A stretch of 64,000 bases of DNA from Flagellimonas okinawensis. GTDB taxonomy: Bacteria > Bacteroidota > Bacteroidia > Flavobacteriales > Flavobacteriaceae. The notes beneath the pieces were generated by a model, which did no database searches, was not told the DNA's origin, and was given only the letters and a program-made list of their open reading frames with translations. The stretch's first letter is position 1. Every line of letters begins with the position of its first letter. The translations under genes were made by a program, and so were the position numbers. The stretch spans positions 1 through 64,000 of the forward strand of contig NZ_JARFVA010000006.1 of the NCBI RefSeq assembly GCF_029194005.1, given 5' to 3'. This document shows, piece after piece, positions 17,813 through 26,834 of this stretch.

Positions 17813-18427
17813 TCATCGAATACCGATCAAGTACCACATCAATTTATCTTCTTTCAGAAGTAACGGTTTCACTTTATGCATTTTGGGCTTATTCCCAAAC
17901 CTCCCGTATTCAACTTCGATGATTTTTTTGGCTGAAATGGCCTTTAACAGATCTATTATAAATTCTATTCCTGCGATAGGGGGATGTATTTCTGGTTCAA
18001 GTAAGTTTTTTAATCGAAACAGTTCTTTTCTTTCATGAGATATGTTCGAGCTGTCGATTACTTTTTTCATCGCCTGTGATATATCTTTAAAAATAGGGTA
18101 ATCCCTATATTGATTGATTGTTTTCACATAAAATAATAGTGCGTCAATTTCACCATCCTTCAATTCTAGTGTAGCAAAAATCTCTTTCGGAATACCTGTA
18201 CTAAACCATTTTTTCACTTTTTCGTCCTTTTCAATCCCAAGACTTCTTCCAAAAATTGTATGATCATCTCTCAAATCTTCAAGGTCTTTTTGAATGGTTC
18301 TATAAGCAACCTCAATTCCACTATTTAAACAGGCCTCATGAATATATTTAGAAGAAAAACTACCCTCTCGGCTTAAAATTTTCAGAATAATTCTGTATCT
18401 CTTCAGTGCTTTCTGATTATCTGGCAT
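17813..18427 (-). CDS. WYL-domain transcriptional regulator, 3'-truncated
   Basis: A 204-aa protein with an N-terminal winged HTH (residues 1-60, AYRTIQKDLEDLRDDH) and the start of a WYL ligand-sensing domain (KIIEVEYGRFG...KPLLLKEDKLMWYLIGIR). WYL regulators normally run past 300 aa. Here the frame stops right after the WYL signature, where sequence changes towards the end of the metal island. Its ATG overlaps the stop of the DUF2779 gene (TAATG), so the two were one operon. WYL regulators commonly control defence genes. This one may be inactive. Confidence 0.75.
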   Translation of the reverse strand: MPDNQKALKRYRIILKILSREGSFSSKYIHEACLNSGIEVAYRTIQKDLEDLRDDHTIFGRSLGIEKDEKVKKWFSTGIPKEIFATLELKDGEIDALLFYVKTINQYRDYPIFKDISQAMKKVIDSSNISHERKELFRLKNLLEPEIHPPIAGIEFIIDLLKAISAKKIIEVEYGRFGNKPKMHKVKPLLLKEDKLMWYLIGIR

Positions 18428-20385
18428 TATTTGATGATTTCTCTAAAATGTTCATAAAGCATTACCATGGCTAAAGTATCCAATTCACAATACTTTAATA
18501 GAGCAGATGTTATTTCATCAACTTCGGCCTTGGTCATATCAGTATATTGCAGTTTCCCATAGGCTGTCAAAGCTGCACCGCCATCGTTGATTTCCTCTAT
18601 CTCTGAGATTGATTTTTCAATTTCTTCTTCAGTCCAATTATCGAATACAGGTGGTAAACCTTTGTAGGGGTTGATTATTTTTTCTTGGTTCTTCCGCAAC
18701 CAAATAAATTCATCAGGAAAATTTTTGGAGGTTAATGAAATTTGCTGAATAGGTTTTGAATACTTTTCTTGTAAAAAGCCACTATTATTCAGGGCTGCTG
18801 GCAACAAATCTTTTAAAGAATTTGAACCTTTTGTTAATGGGTTGAAATAGAAGTTTTTTGCCACAACCCAAAGATCTACCATATCCCTATCTCCGCTCCA
18901 TTTTTTAGCACTATTTCCAGTGGAATGCGAAATACTCTCAATAAATTCAATCAAAGGAATTTTGTCCTTTTCATCTGACTCCAATAATTGAGAATGGATA
19001 GCATTTAAAATGGTGTTTTCGTGATTATGGAATCTAAAAATGGTTCCATAATCGTTTTCTAGTGCTTTTTTTAATTCCCGTATAAAATCAAAATTTGGAA
19101 AGTATGCTGCTTGATTACAAATGAATTCGGTGGCATGCTCAATTTTCCCATCTTCATAGTATTTATGATGAGAAAATTGGAAAGCAATCTGTTCATAGGG
19201 TTTCCTTCCTTTAGAAAAAGGTAAAGCTGCTGTACATGTCTCAAAGTCTATGAAATGTAATGGAAATATCCATTTATCCACTTCCTCTTTAAGTCCGTGT
19301 TTGTCTACATAAATAGTTGAATCATCACTAATTGCTTTTTCAATTTGGATCCAAGCCCTTTCACTATCGGATAATTTTCCCACCCCTTCCTTTAACCCTA
19401 TCGATTCCTGACTTAATTTTTCCCCAAAAATCAATTCGCTTTGAAATAATTTGATGGATTTGGTCCAGTGGATACCCCGAATATCGAATAAGTTAAGTTT
19501 GCTAAAGTCGCCTTCCTTCCAATTATGTTGTTTTACAAAACATTCCTTAAAACCCGACAATAGGCCACTGTCCACATCCGCCTTAAACTCACACTTGTTA
19601 CAAGTCATGTATGAAGTTGGAAAATTCCTATATTCATCCTTAAGATATGCTTGTTTATAATCTTCAATACTATCTTGAAAACTCAAACCATCATTATAGA
19701 TAAATTTCCCGCTTTCAATCCCTGATACTATATCTGTAACCTCAAGTTTATCAAGAATAGGTGATCCTAACTCATCTTTCGATTTTACAAGAACTTTTAC
19801 ACCAGTTCTATTGTCCGTTAGTTTTGTAAGTCTGAAAAATTGGTTTAGACCATCAATTGATGCTTTTTTGGACTTATCTGCCATCATAATGTAACATTTA
19901 ATTTCCCATACTGGGAAACACAGTTGCATTACATGTTTTTGAAAAGCTACATCAAATAGATAAGGTTTCCAATCACTAATTAATCTACCTGTTTTTCCAA
20001 TGAAAATATTTTCATCTTCTGGATTAAAAGACTTGGATTTGACTTCTACCAATTGTATGGAATTTCCTCTCTTGACTAAAATATCTGTTCTAATGAAAAG
20101 ACCATCATGAAGAAATGCGGCTTCATATATCGTTACATTTTCCTTTTTAAGCAATTCTTTTGTATGCTCCCAATGTTTCTTATAATCCCAATCCTCGCCC
20201 TCTAAAAGATGGCCACTAGGATAATAAAGTCTTGCAAGTTCTTCAACTTGAAATCCTCCCTTGGCAAGTGCCTCTAAAAAAGGATTATCATCTTTCTGAT
20301 TGGCATATTCTTTTTTACCTACATAAAATAATTTATTGGGACATTCTAGACCTAACTTAAATTTAGATTTTGTCAATACTCTCAT
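18427..20385 (-). CDS. DUF2779 protein: Cas4/RecB-like Fe-S nuclease fused to a DnaQ-like exonuclease
   Basis: A 652-aa protein from the ATG at 20385. An upstream start would add 39 poorly coding residues. The N-terminal half has a PD-(D/E)XK core (E88, D101, E114-x-K116) and four Cys (C15, C262, C265, C282) in the C...CxxC...C arrangement of Cas4/AddB-type Fe-S nucleases. The C-terminal DUF2779 half shows a DEDD exonuclease pattern (D380-F-E382, D504, Y632...D636). Two nuclease heads on one chain suggest DNA or RNA processing. It forms an operon with the WYL regulator. The biological role is not established, and phage defence is a guess from context. Confidence 0.7.
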   Translation of the reverse strand: MRVLTKSKFKLGLECPNKLFYVGKKEYANQKDDNPFLEALAKGGFQVEELARLYYPSGHLLEGEDWDYKKHWEHTKELLKKENVTIYEAAFLHDGLFIRTDILVKRGNSIQLVEVKSKSFNPEDENIFIGKTGRLISDWKPYLFDVAFQKHVMQLCFPVWEIKCYIMMADKSKKASIDGLNQFFRLTKLTDNRTGVKVLVKSKDELGSPILDKLEVTDIVSGIESGKFIYNDGLSFQDSIEDYKQAYLKDEYRNFPTSYMTCNKCEFKADVDSGLLSGFKECFVKQHNWKEGDFSKLNLFDIRGIHWTKSIKLFQSELIFGEKLSQESIGLKEGVGKLSDSERAWIQIEKAISDDSTIYVDKHGLKEEVDKWIFPLHFIDFETCTAALPFSKGRKPYEQIAFQFSHHKYYEDGKIEHATEFICNQAAYFPNFDFIRELKKALENDYGTIFRFHNHENTILNAIHSQLLESDEKDKIPLIEFIESISHSTGNSAKKWSGDRDMVDLWVVAKNFYFNPLTKGSNSLKDLLPAALNNSGFLQEKYSKPIQQISLTSKNFPDEFIWLRKNQEKIINPYKGLPPVFDNWTEEEIEKSISEIEEINDGGAALTAYGKLQYTDMTKAEVDEITSALLKYCELDTLAMVMLYEHFREIIK

Positions 20386-20739
20386 TGAGATGTGTATCTT
20401 TAAAATTATGACTGAACTTTTGAGGGGAATTTCAAGGTACAAAAAATTAACAATCAGTTGATTACAGAAATCCGTAATACTGCTTAATTTATAAATCTTC
20501 AATCAACAATACTTTCTGATCATCATCATCTGCTATATTATTCTTTCTTGAGATACACATTGCATGTAGATATATAGTGTGGAAGAACAAGAAGGCCTTT
20601 ACCTAGTAACGCCATTTAAAGTTGACTTCTAAACTAACACAAAAATTTTACTTTCATGACTTAAGCGTATCCGTCCGTCCAAGTGCATCTTTTCTAAACC
20701 CTCTGTGGGTTATAATTTAGCTTTCTAAATATAATCAAA
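20386..20739. other. intergenic region with the IS66 left end
   Basis: This 354-base gap holds the presumed promoter region of the - strand DUF2779 gene on its left. The left inverted repeat of the IS66 element starts at 20661 on its right. I see no further gene in it. Confidence 0.5.
20661..20677 (+). repeat. IS66 left terminal inverted repeat
   Basis: A 17-base end that matches the complement of 23446-23462 at 16 of 17 positions. Confidence 0.8.
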
Positions 20740-21009
20740 ATGACCCGATCTTCAATTGCCACAGAAATGCGTGAGCTGGTCAATAGCTATTATGAATCAG
20801 GACAGAGCCAATCGGTTTTTGCCCGTGCCCATGGAATCAGCAAAGGAAAACTCTGCTATTGGCTCCAGAAGTTTCCCAGGGAGGGGGTTGCCAAACCAAC
20901 AAAAAGTAATTTTGTTCCTTTATCGGCGACCCATTCTTCCCGGCCAACATCCTCCCGGAGTATGTACATCCGGTTGGGCAACGGTGTAGAAATCGAAATT
21001 CCCCTGTAA
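20740..21009 (+). CDS. tnpA: IS66 accessory protein TnpA
   Basis: An 89-aa small DNA-binding protein of IS66 elements with an HTH (SQSVFARAHGISKGKLCYWLQKF). Its stop overlaps the tnpB start (TAATG), as expected for the translationally coupled tnpABC set. It is intact and of normal length. Confidence 0.85.
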   Translation: MTRSSIATEMRELVNSYYESGQSQSVFARAHGISKGKLCYWLQKFPREGVAKPTKSNFVPLSATHSSRPTSSRSMYIRLGNGVEIEIPL

Positions 21010-21362
21010 TGTTCGCTTTAAGTTCCTCCCTGAATTACCAATTATATCTTCCCGGTACCGATATGCGGAAGAGCTTTGACGGATTATGTGGTCTGGCCCT
21101 TGGAGAATTGGGACATAGTCCCCTGGATGGTTCGGTCTATATCTTTATCAATAAAGCCCGCAATAAGGTCAAGTTGCTGCATTGGCAGTCCGGAGGCTTT
21201 GTTTTGTATTACAAGCGCTTGGAGGGAGGCACCTTTGAGTTGCCAAAATACGATGCATCCGTGGGTGTGCTCCAGTTGGATTACACCCAACTGGTGATGC
21301 TCATCGACGGGGTGGCCATCACCAATATTGCCCGAAGAAAACGCTATGAAAAAGCCTGCTGA
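21009..21362 (+). CDS. tnpB: IS66 Orf2-like protein TnpB
   Basis: A 117-aa protein with the IS66 Orf2 pattern: PGTDMRKSFDGLCGLA near the start, then VYIFINKARNKVKLLHW and GFVLYYKRLEGGTFELP. It is required for transposition together with TnpC. It is intact and sits between tnpA and tnpC. Confidence 0.92.
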   Translation: MFALSSSLNYQLYLPGTDMRKSFDGLCGLALGELGHSPLDGSVYIFINKARNKVKLLHWQSGGFVLYYKRLEGGTFELPKYDASVGVLQLDYTQLVMLIDGVAITNIARRKRYEKAC

Positions 21363-21404
21363 ATACTGGTGTATTTTTAACAAGGGTAGTATTTTAGCTA
21401 TCCG

Positions 21405-22880
21405 ATGACCTATCAGGAGCTACAGAGAGAAAACCGGCAACTTAGAGCGTCCAATGGAGCCTTCAAGGAGAAGATCTCCGCTTTGGAGGTACAACTCGGG
21501 CAACTCTACAAACTGATCCAGGGCTTTAAATCGGAACGTTTTATTCCTGAGATCTTGGAGGAGCAACTATCGCTTTTTTCCGAAAACGCAGATAAGACCG
21601 GGCAAGTGGCCATTCCTAAAGAGACCATCACCTATACCCGGGAAAAACAAAAACACCCTGGGCGCGGTAGTTTGCCGGAACACCTTCCGGTACGGGAAGT
21701 AATTCTTGAACCGGAAGAAGATGTAAGCACCCTGAAAAAGATTGGCCAGGAAGTCAGTGAAACTCTGGAATACACCCCGGCCAGTCTGGTCAAAAGACGG
21801 ACCATTCGTCCTAAATACGCCAGAAAAGACCAGCAAGGGGTGGTCATCGCGCCACTTCCCACACGTCCTATCGAAAAATCCATTGCCGAGGCCTGTTTAT
21901 TGGCCTATATCCTGGTAAGCAAGTATATTGACCACTTGCCGTTCTATCGTCAGATCCAGCGTTTTAAACGGGAGTTTGGCTGGGAACCCGCTTCCAGTAC
22001 CTTGAGTGACTGGATGTCGGGTTGTTGCCGATTACTGGAACCCCTCTACAATACCTTAAAGCGGAAAATCCTCGAAGACGGGTACATCCAGGCCGACGAA
22101 AGTCCGATCAAGGTATTGGACAGTGATAAAAAAGGCAGTACACATCAAGGGTATCAATGGGTCTATCATGACCCCTTGCGAAAACTGGTGCTCTTTGATT
22201 ACCGCAAAGGACGCGGGCAACATGGCCCCAAGGAACTCCTTGACGGGTACAAGGGTTACGTCCAATGTGATGGATATAGTGTGTATGATAAAATCGGCGT
22301 AGATCCGGACATTGCCATGGCGGGCTGCCTTGTGCATGCCAGGCGAAAATTTGTGGATGCCCGGGACCAGGATAAAGCAAGGGCAGAAAAAGCATTGGCT
22401 TTATTTAGTGAAATTTATAGCCGGGAACGGGCGATCAAAGAAACAGCGGCCGGGGATGCCGAAATGCGCAAAGAACTAAGGCTGCAAAAGGTGCTGCCGC
22501 TACTTCAAGAGGTCAAGACCTGGATACAGGAAGAGCAATTTAAGGTGTTGCCCAAAAGTGCCATGGGAAAAGCAATGACGTATTTTTTAAATCAATACCC
22601 CAAGTTCGAGGTGATCTTTGAGGATGGCAGAATCGAACTTGACAACAACCTTATCGAGAATGCCATTCGTCCGCTGGCCCTTGGCCGAAAAAACTTCTTG
22701 TTCGCAGGCTCCCACAAGGCTGCACAAGATGCGGCCATGTTATATTCCTTTTTCGGTAGTTGTAAAATGCAAGGCATTGACCCTCAAGAGTGGTTAGAGG
22801 ACACACTCCAAAAAATACCTGATCACAACATCCAAAAACTAGAGGAATTATTGCCAGGGTACCGTGCAGACAAACCATAA
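21405..22880 (+). CDS. tnpC: IS66 transposase TnpC
   Basis: A 491-aa DDE transposase. An N-terminal coiled coil (residues 1-45) is followed by a zinc-binding/HTH region and the catalytic domain, in which ADESPIKVLD, CDGYSVYD and DNNLIENAIRPLALGRKNFLF (the E block) are visible. The C-terminus carries the IS66 C-terminal module. It is full length with no frameshift, so the element may be active. Confidence 0.93.
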   Translation: MTYQELQRENRQLRASNGAFKEKISALEVQLGQLYKLIQGFKSERFIPEILEEQLSLFSENADKTGQVAIPKETITYTREKQKHPGRGSLPEHLPVREVILEPEEDVSTLKKIGQEVSETLEYTPASLVKRRTIRPKYARKDQQGVVIAPLPTRPIEKSIAEACLLAYILVSKYIDHLPFYRQIQRFKREFGWEPASSTLSDWMSGCCRLLEPLYNTLKRKILEDGYIQADESPIKVLDSDKKGSTHQGYQWVYHDPLRKLVLFDYRKGRGQHGPKELLDGYKGYVQCDGYSVYDKIGVDPDIAMAGCLVHARRKFVDARDQDKARAEKALALFSEIYSRERAIKETAAGDAEMRKELRLQKVLPLLQEVKTWIQEEQFKVLPKSAMGKAMTYFLNQYPKFEVIFEDGRIELDNNLIENAIRPLALGRKNFLFAGSHKAAQDAAMLYSFFGSCKMQGIDPQEWLEDTLQKIPDHNIQKLEELLPGYRADKP

Positions 22881-22891
22881 AAGATAAAACA

Positions 22892-23395
22892 ATGACCAAA
22901 GACCAAGTTAAAGAAAGACAAAAACACCTTCTGGAACTTACCGGGGCCTTTTGCGCCCAGAAACTTGATGGGGAATATTTTGAACTCTGCGAAAAGCTCA
23001 TCAAAAAAATGGGCAGAAAAAGGGAAGTCCCATTTAAAAGGGGAAAACTGGAAATATGGGCTGCTGCGGTAATACAGTCCATAGGTTCCATCAACTTCCT
23101 GTTCGATAAATCCTTTGAACCCTATATCCCTTCCAAGGAAATCCACGATTATTTTGGTACAAAGCCTACAACAGTATCCAATAAAGCCAGGGTCATAAAA
23201 GAAATGTTCGATATGTGGCATTTCAGCCCAGAGTTCTCTACTTCCAGAATGGAAAAAGACAACCCTTTTAACAATATGGTCATGGTTGATGATCTTATCC
23301 TCCCTATTGACTCCCTCCCTGAAGATATGCAACAAATGGTACGTCAGGCAAGGGCTGAAGGCAAAGACATTAGCTTTACCACAAAACAGGGATGA
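22892..23395 (+). CDS. DUF6398 protein carried inside the IS66 element
   Basis: A 167-aa protein matching the DUF6398 family: GRKREVPFKRGKLEIWAAAVIQSIGSINFLFDKSFEP, then an HTH-like YFGTKPTTVSNKARVIKEMFDM. It starts 11 bases after the tnpC stop and ends 50 bases before the right inverted repeat, so it is transcribed with the transposase genes. The HTH-like helices suggest nucleic-acid binding. Its role is unknown and no metal-binding or nuclease motif is visible. Confidence 0.75.
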   Translation: MTKDQVKERQKHLLELTGAFCAQKLDGEYFELCEKLIKKMGRKREVPFKRGKLEIWAAAVIQSIGSINFLFDKSFEPYIPSKEIHDYFGTKPTTVSNKARVIKEMFDMWHFSPEFSTSRMEKDNPFNNMVMVDDLILPIDSLPEDMQQMVRQARAEGKDISFTTKQG

Positions 23396-23445
23396 TTAAT
23401 CTCCCCAGAAAAATGGGCTAAACCCAGATATGAGGTGTAGTTGCT

Positions 23446-23462
23446 CGGACGGATACACTTAA
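23446..23462 (-). repeat. IS66 right terminal inverted repeat
   Basis: Near-complement of the left end (16 of 17 positions). The remaining sequence to 23756 is AT-rich. It shows only an 8-bp inverted repeat (23473-23480 with 23516-23523) and no recognisable gene. Confidence 0.8.
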
Positions 23463-23756
23463 GCCAAATATTGGATGGTTCAAATTTTCAGTTTTTAGTG
23501 GTCTCAACCATCCGAACCACCCAATAAAAGGAAGTATCGAACACTCGAAAAAAAATGATTTTATTGAATATTAAAAGGCAAATCCTGAATAGGTAAAGGG
23601 AAAAGGATATTTGTATTAAAAGGCTTTACTATACTAAACATTATTTAGAGAATAGTGTAAAGAAAAATTAGATTCCTATCCTTTATAAGATAAATAACCC
23701 TAAATTAAAATCGGACTAACGTGGTAGCTCTAAAAGATTAGAATTTTGCAAGCAAA

Positions 23757-24419
23757 TTAGTAATACTTGATTCTCCAATCAAGTTGTTGCCTATCTACAA
23801 AGTCTGGCAATACTACTTTTGAGGGAAGGTGCTCATAGTTCTCCTTTCTATTAGCCTCACTTGTGAGTTTTATTTCTCCAGAAGGAAGTATTTTAAGATG
23901 ATTTGAATCAAATAGAGTATGTATGTCCGCCCTCATACATATTCCATTAAATATATTATCATCCCCTTTATGTTTGATTGGTTTGATATGGGCCGCTTCA
24001 AGAACATTTTCTAGTCTTACACCAGTAACTAAACATGTTGATTGGTATGCCTCCATAATCATTTTTCTGAATTGATTTTGATAGGGCCTTTCAAGTACTT
24101 CTCTTACTACTTTTTTCCTTTCGATATTGGCAGGTATTTGAGAACTGCGAATAATCCTTTCTATCCTGTCCAATTCGGTTTCATTCGTTTCAATTGCAAA
24201 CAACTCGTCTATTTCACTAAGCGAAATATTAGATAAGAAGTATTCATCTTTTAAGTTCGAACCTCTTGAAATACTATTACAAAATCCATAATTAGTCAAA
24301 TACAGCAAGAATTCCCTAGCCATTCTTTTATCATTAGATTCAGGTGCGCAGTCCGGCCATTCGCTCAAGTCTAATTCACCATTCCTGAACAAGTAAATAG
24401 CTTCGATATACTCATCCAT
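23757..24419 (-). CDS. HNH endonuclease-type protein, 5'-truncated
   Basis: A 220-aa frame with a C-terminal HNH nuclease domain (CLVTG..., EAAHIKPIKHKG, NGICMRADIHTLFD), of the type found in restriction-like proteins. The first ATG is at 24419, but protein-like sequence continues in frame upstream (GSFEAYITPEELIRIIIPL) to about 24570 with no ATG, GTG or TTG. The true start has therefore been lost. The break coincides with the start of the divergent fragment at 24548. The product may be unexpressed or shortened. It could be an orphan restriction endonuclease. Confidence 0.7.
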   Translation of the reverse strand: MDEYIEAIYLFRNGELDLSEWPDCAPESNDKRMAREFLLYLTNYGFCNSISRGSNLKDEYFLSNISLSEIDELFAIETNETELDRIERIIRSSQIPANIERKKVVREVLERPYQNQFRKMIMEAYQSTCLVTGVRLENVLEAAHIKPIKHKGDDNIFNGICMRADIHTLFDSNHLKILPSGEIKLTSEANRKENYEHLPSKVVLPDFVDRQQLDWRIKYY

Positions 24420-24547
24420 TTGACCATTATCTCCAGCTAAAGGAATAATAATCCTAATTAATTCTTCTGGTGTAATATATGCTTCAAAAGAGCCTAGCCT
24501 TTCTTCTAAAGAGCTTAGAATTTCTAGTATAATTTCAAAAGGTTTAA

Positions 24548-25645
24548 ATGAAAGTCCGACCTTATCCTGAAAACAATATCACCGATTATGTGAAAGATGT
24601 TTACCTAAAACTCGAATCGAATACACAAGAATCCGAGGAGGGATTATTAAAACTCATCAATAATCCCAAAATTCCCACTTACTTAAAAGAAGATATTGTT
24701 GCGCATTCAACCACCAAAGTTGACTCATTTTCAAAATTGGATGAACCATCTGAATTGATGAATTTTCTTTTGGACACTTCTAATATCCAAGCTAATTGGG
24801 CAATTGTAATAGATGTTTTTGAAAAGAATGAAGCAACGTTCCCCGAACCATTGAATCAGTTTTTAAATTATGAGGAGAATTGTGATCAATTAAGCAGAGA
24901 AACCTTGATAGGCAAAACGGACGGATACAAGGAGTTCAGAATTGCCTTTTTACTAAACGATAAAATTGAAGATACTTTATATCAGAATTACCTAAATGCA
25001 TTTCCCTACACTTATAAGGATTTAAACTTTGAATCTTTATCAAAAAGAAAAGTTCAATCATTGGTTGAACAGCAAAAAATCGCTTTTACCCCTACCAATT
25101 ATAACAAGCTAAAATCAAAATTTCCCGATCTTCACCTACATCTTTCATTAAATAACATGACTGATTTTTTTGAAAATTATGCTGCCATTGCGAATGTCAT
25201 TTTAGAGGAAGATTTGATTGGATTCCTGGAGAATCAAAAACTTAGTGATTCAAACAAAATCAAATTACTAGAACGATATGATATTGACAATCATATAATT
25301 GAACCTGTGTCACTTACACTAATCGGCAACCTTTTATTAAAGCATCCAGTTTTAAAATTATCAACTGAAAATCTCAAAAGTGTCTTATTAAAATCAAATT
25401 TGTCGCAAGTGCAAAGGATAGAGTTGTACTTGAGGCAGCCAACTTTATTTGACAATGAATTCATCAGTAACTTCCTCAATATTTTAGGAGGTGAGTTCCC
25501 AAAATTGAATAAAAAAGGCCCTATGCCAAGTTTCGAAAACCGGCCTGTTTTAATTTCATTTTTCCAGTATTTGAAGAAAATCGGTAAAATCTCAAAAGTC
25601 AAATCAAATGGCGAGGGCATAATGGTCACCACTTTTAGAAACTGA
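24548..25645 (+). pseudogene. C-terminal fragment of a large uncharacterised protein
   Basis: A 365-aa frame, helical and repetitive, without a recognisable catalytic motif. A stop codon sits directly before its ATG, and its opening residues (PYPENNITDYVKDVYLKL) read like the middle of a protein. I take it as the 3' remnant of a large multidomain protein, possibly a KAP/STAND-type ATPase such as the YobI-like family. That assignment is a weak guess from the tail. It is truncated at the same junction as the divergent HNH gene. Confidence 0.5.
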
Positions 25646-25806
25646 TATGTAAGTTACCCTTAAAACCGAACTGTTTGAATGTAGAACAATAATAAACCCA
25701 AATCTTACCCCCAACTTTTGCGCATGGATCCTGTCGGGTTTTTGTAGCGTTCCGGTAGATAAGCGTAAAGCAAAAACACGATAGGGCGCAACCTACTTTT
25801 TGGACT

Positions 25807-26829
25807 TCAGTAGCCCATATCCTCACCAGTGCCCCTAGCTTTATTGATACCCCTTCCAAGTGCCTTGATGATCTTGGCCGCCATTTGTACTTTATTGGTC
25901 GGAATACTTGGAGCTTTGACCCCCATTGTCTTTAGTAGTTTAAAGGCCATGTCCTTTTCCTTGGTGGGCAGTCCCATCACCTTGGCAAAGAACTTCCCCG
26001 GTTCCTTGGAATGGGCCTTTCTCCCAACATAGGATTCCACATAGTTTCTCTTGAACCCTGTTGTCCTGTCAAAGGTCTTTTCGGCAGCTTGGTAAAAACT
26101 GTCCCTATCAAAACCTCTCTTGACCGTCTTTCCGTTAAGCTCCACTTCGGATGCCCTGTGCTTGGCCATCGGGGAAAGGGTGTATGTGTTCGTTACGTCC
26201 CTTCTGCTCACTATGATATGGATATGGGTCTGTGGCCCTTCTTTTTGCATTCCGGCTGCCACCAATTGTCCGTTCTGTTTGTGTGGGGCCAATCTTTCTT
26301 GCTCCTTGATCCTATTTTCAAGTTCTTTGACATTCCCGATGGATTCTCCCCGTTCCACTTTTCGTATCTCGTTCCTGAGCCTTGCTATTTCCCCTCGGTA
26401 TGGAGCATTTTCCTGAACCTGCCTGTCAAATCCCCTATAGGTGCGTTCATGCTCTATCTTGGCATAGTATTTCAAGTTCTCGGCCTTGACCTCTTGGTTA
26501 CGATGGAAACTCTTGGCATAGTCCTCCATCAACTTCCTTGTGTATTCCCTCAGCAGATTTGGGTCATTGCCTATGGCCTTCAGTTCCCTTTGGTTGGGAC
26601 TGACCACTATGGAATAGAATTTTGGGTCTTTCTGCCTTAATTTGGCCGTATTGGCATCTATTTCATCGATGACCGTTTGAGGGCTTACGCTGTCTTTTTC
26701 TTGGTCAAAGAATTCCTGCCTAAGTTCGGGCGACCTATCCTCGTTTTCCTTTTCCAGATAGTCCACATAGTTCCCTACACTGGAGTTATAGGTACTGCCC
26801 ATTTTCTGTGCTGAGATGGTAAGGTACAT
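25807..26829 (-). CDS. MobB-type relaxase, second copy
   Basis: A 340-aa relaxase homologous along its whole length to the one at 3647-4675. It has the HIHIIVSR motif at residues 202-209, the YYAKIEHERTY segment at 121-131 and the VKRGFDRDSF block. It lies 5 bases after the BfmA-type gene and is probably translated with it. Unlike the first cassette it has no coupling-protein gene downstream. Within about 160 bases the sequence meets the converging fragment from 24548. Transfer would need a T4CP in trans. Confidence 0.75.
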   Translation of the reverse strand: MYLTISAQKMGSTYNSSVGNYVDYLEKENEDRSPELRQEFFDQEKDSVSPQTVIDEIDANTAKLRQKDPKFYSIVVSPNQRELKAIGNDPNLLREYTRKLMEDYAKSFHRNQEVKAENLKYYAKIEHERTYRGFDRQVQENAPYRGEIARLRNEIRKVERGESIGNVKELENRIKEQERLAPHKQNGQLVAAGMQKEGPQTHIHIIVSRRDVTNTYTLSPMAKHRASEVELNGKTVKRGFDRDSFYQAAEKTFDRTTGFKRNYVESYVGRKAHSKEPGKFFAKVMGLPTKEKDMAFKLLKTMGVKAPSIPTNKVQMAAKIIKALGRGINKARGTGEDMGY

Positions 26830-26834
26830 GGGCG

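Larger units (their letters stand above)
20661..23462 (+). mobile_element. IS66-family element with a DUF6398 passenger gene
   Basis: Four same-strand genes (tnpA, tnpB, tnpC and a DUF6398 gene) are enclosed by terminal inverted repeats. TTAAGCGTATCCGTCCG lies at 20661-20677, and its near-complement CGGACGGATACACTTAA lies at 23446-23462. The repeats differ at one position in 17. I could not see the expected 8-bp target duplication outside them. The fourth gene lies inside the repeats, so it moves with the element. Confidence 0.85.

Noticed and set aside
20650-23475. 8-bp target duplication of the IS66 element
   Set aside because: Flanking sequences on the two sides do not match for 8 bases at any plausible boundary, so no duplication is claimed.
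23473-23523. 8-bp inverted repeat to the right of IS66
   Set aside because: GGATGGTT and AACCATCC are 35 bases apart in AT-rich sequence with no T run or gene end nearby. It is likely chance.
25635-25859. Reading frame after the second relaxase that could be a coupling-protein start
   Set aside because: It overlaps the relaxase end in another frame, shows no membrane helix or Walker motif, and runs into the converging fragment. No T4CP can be supported here.
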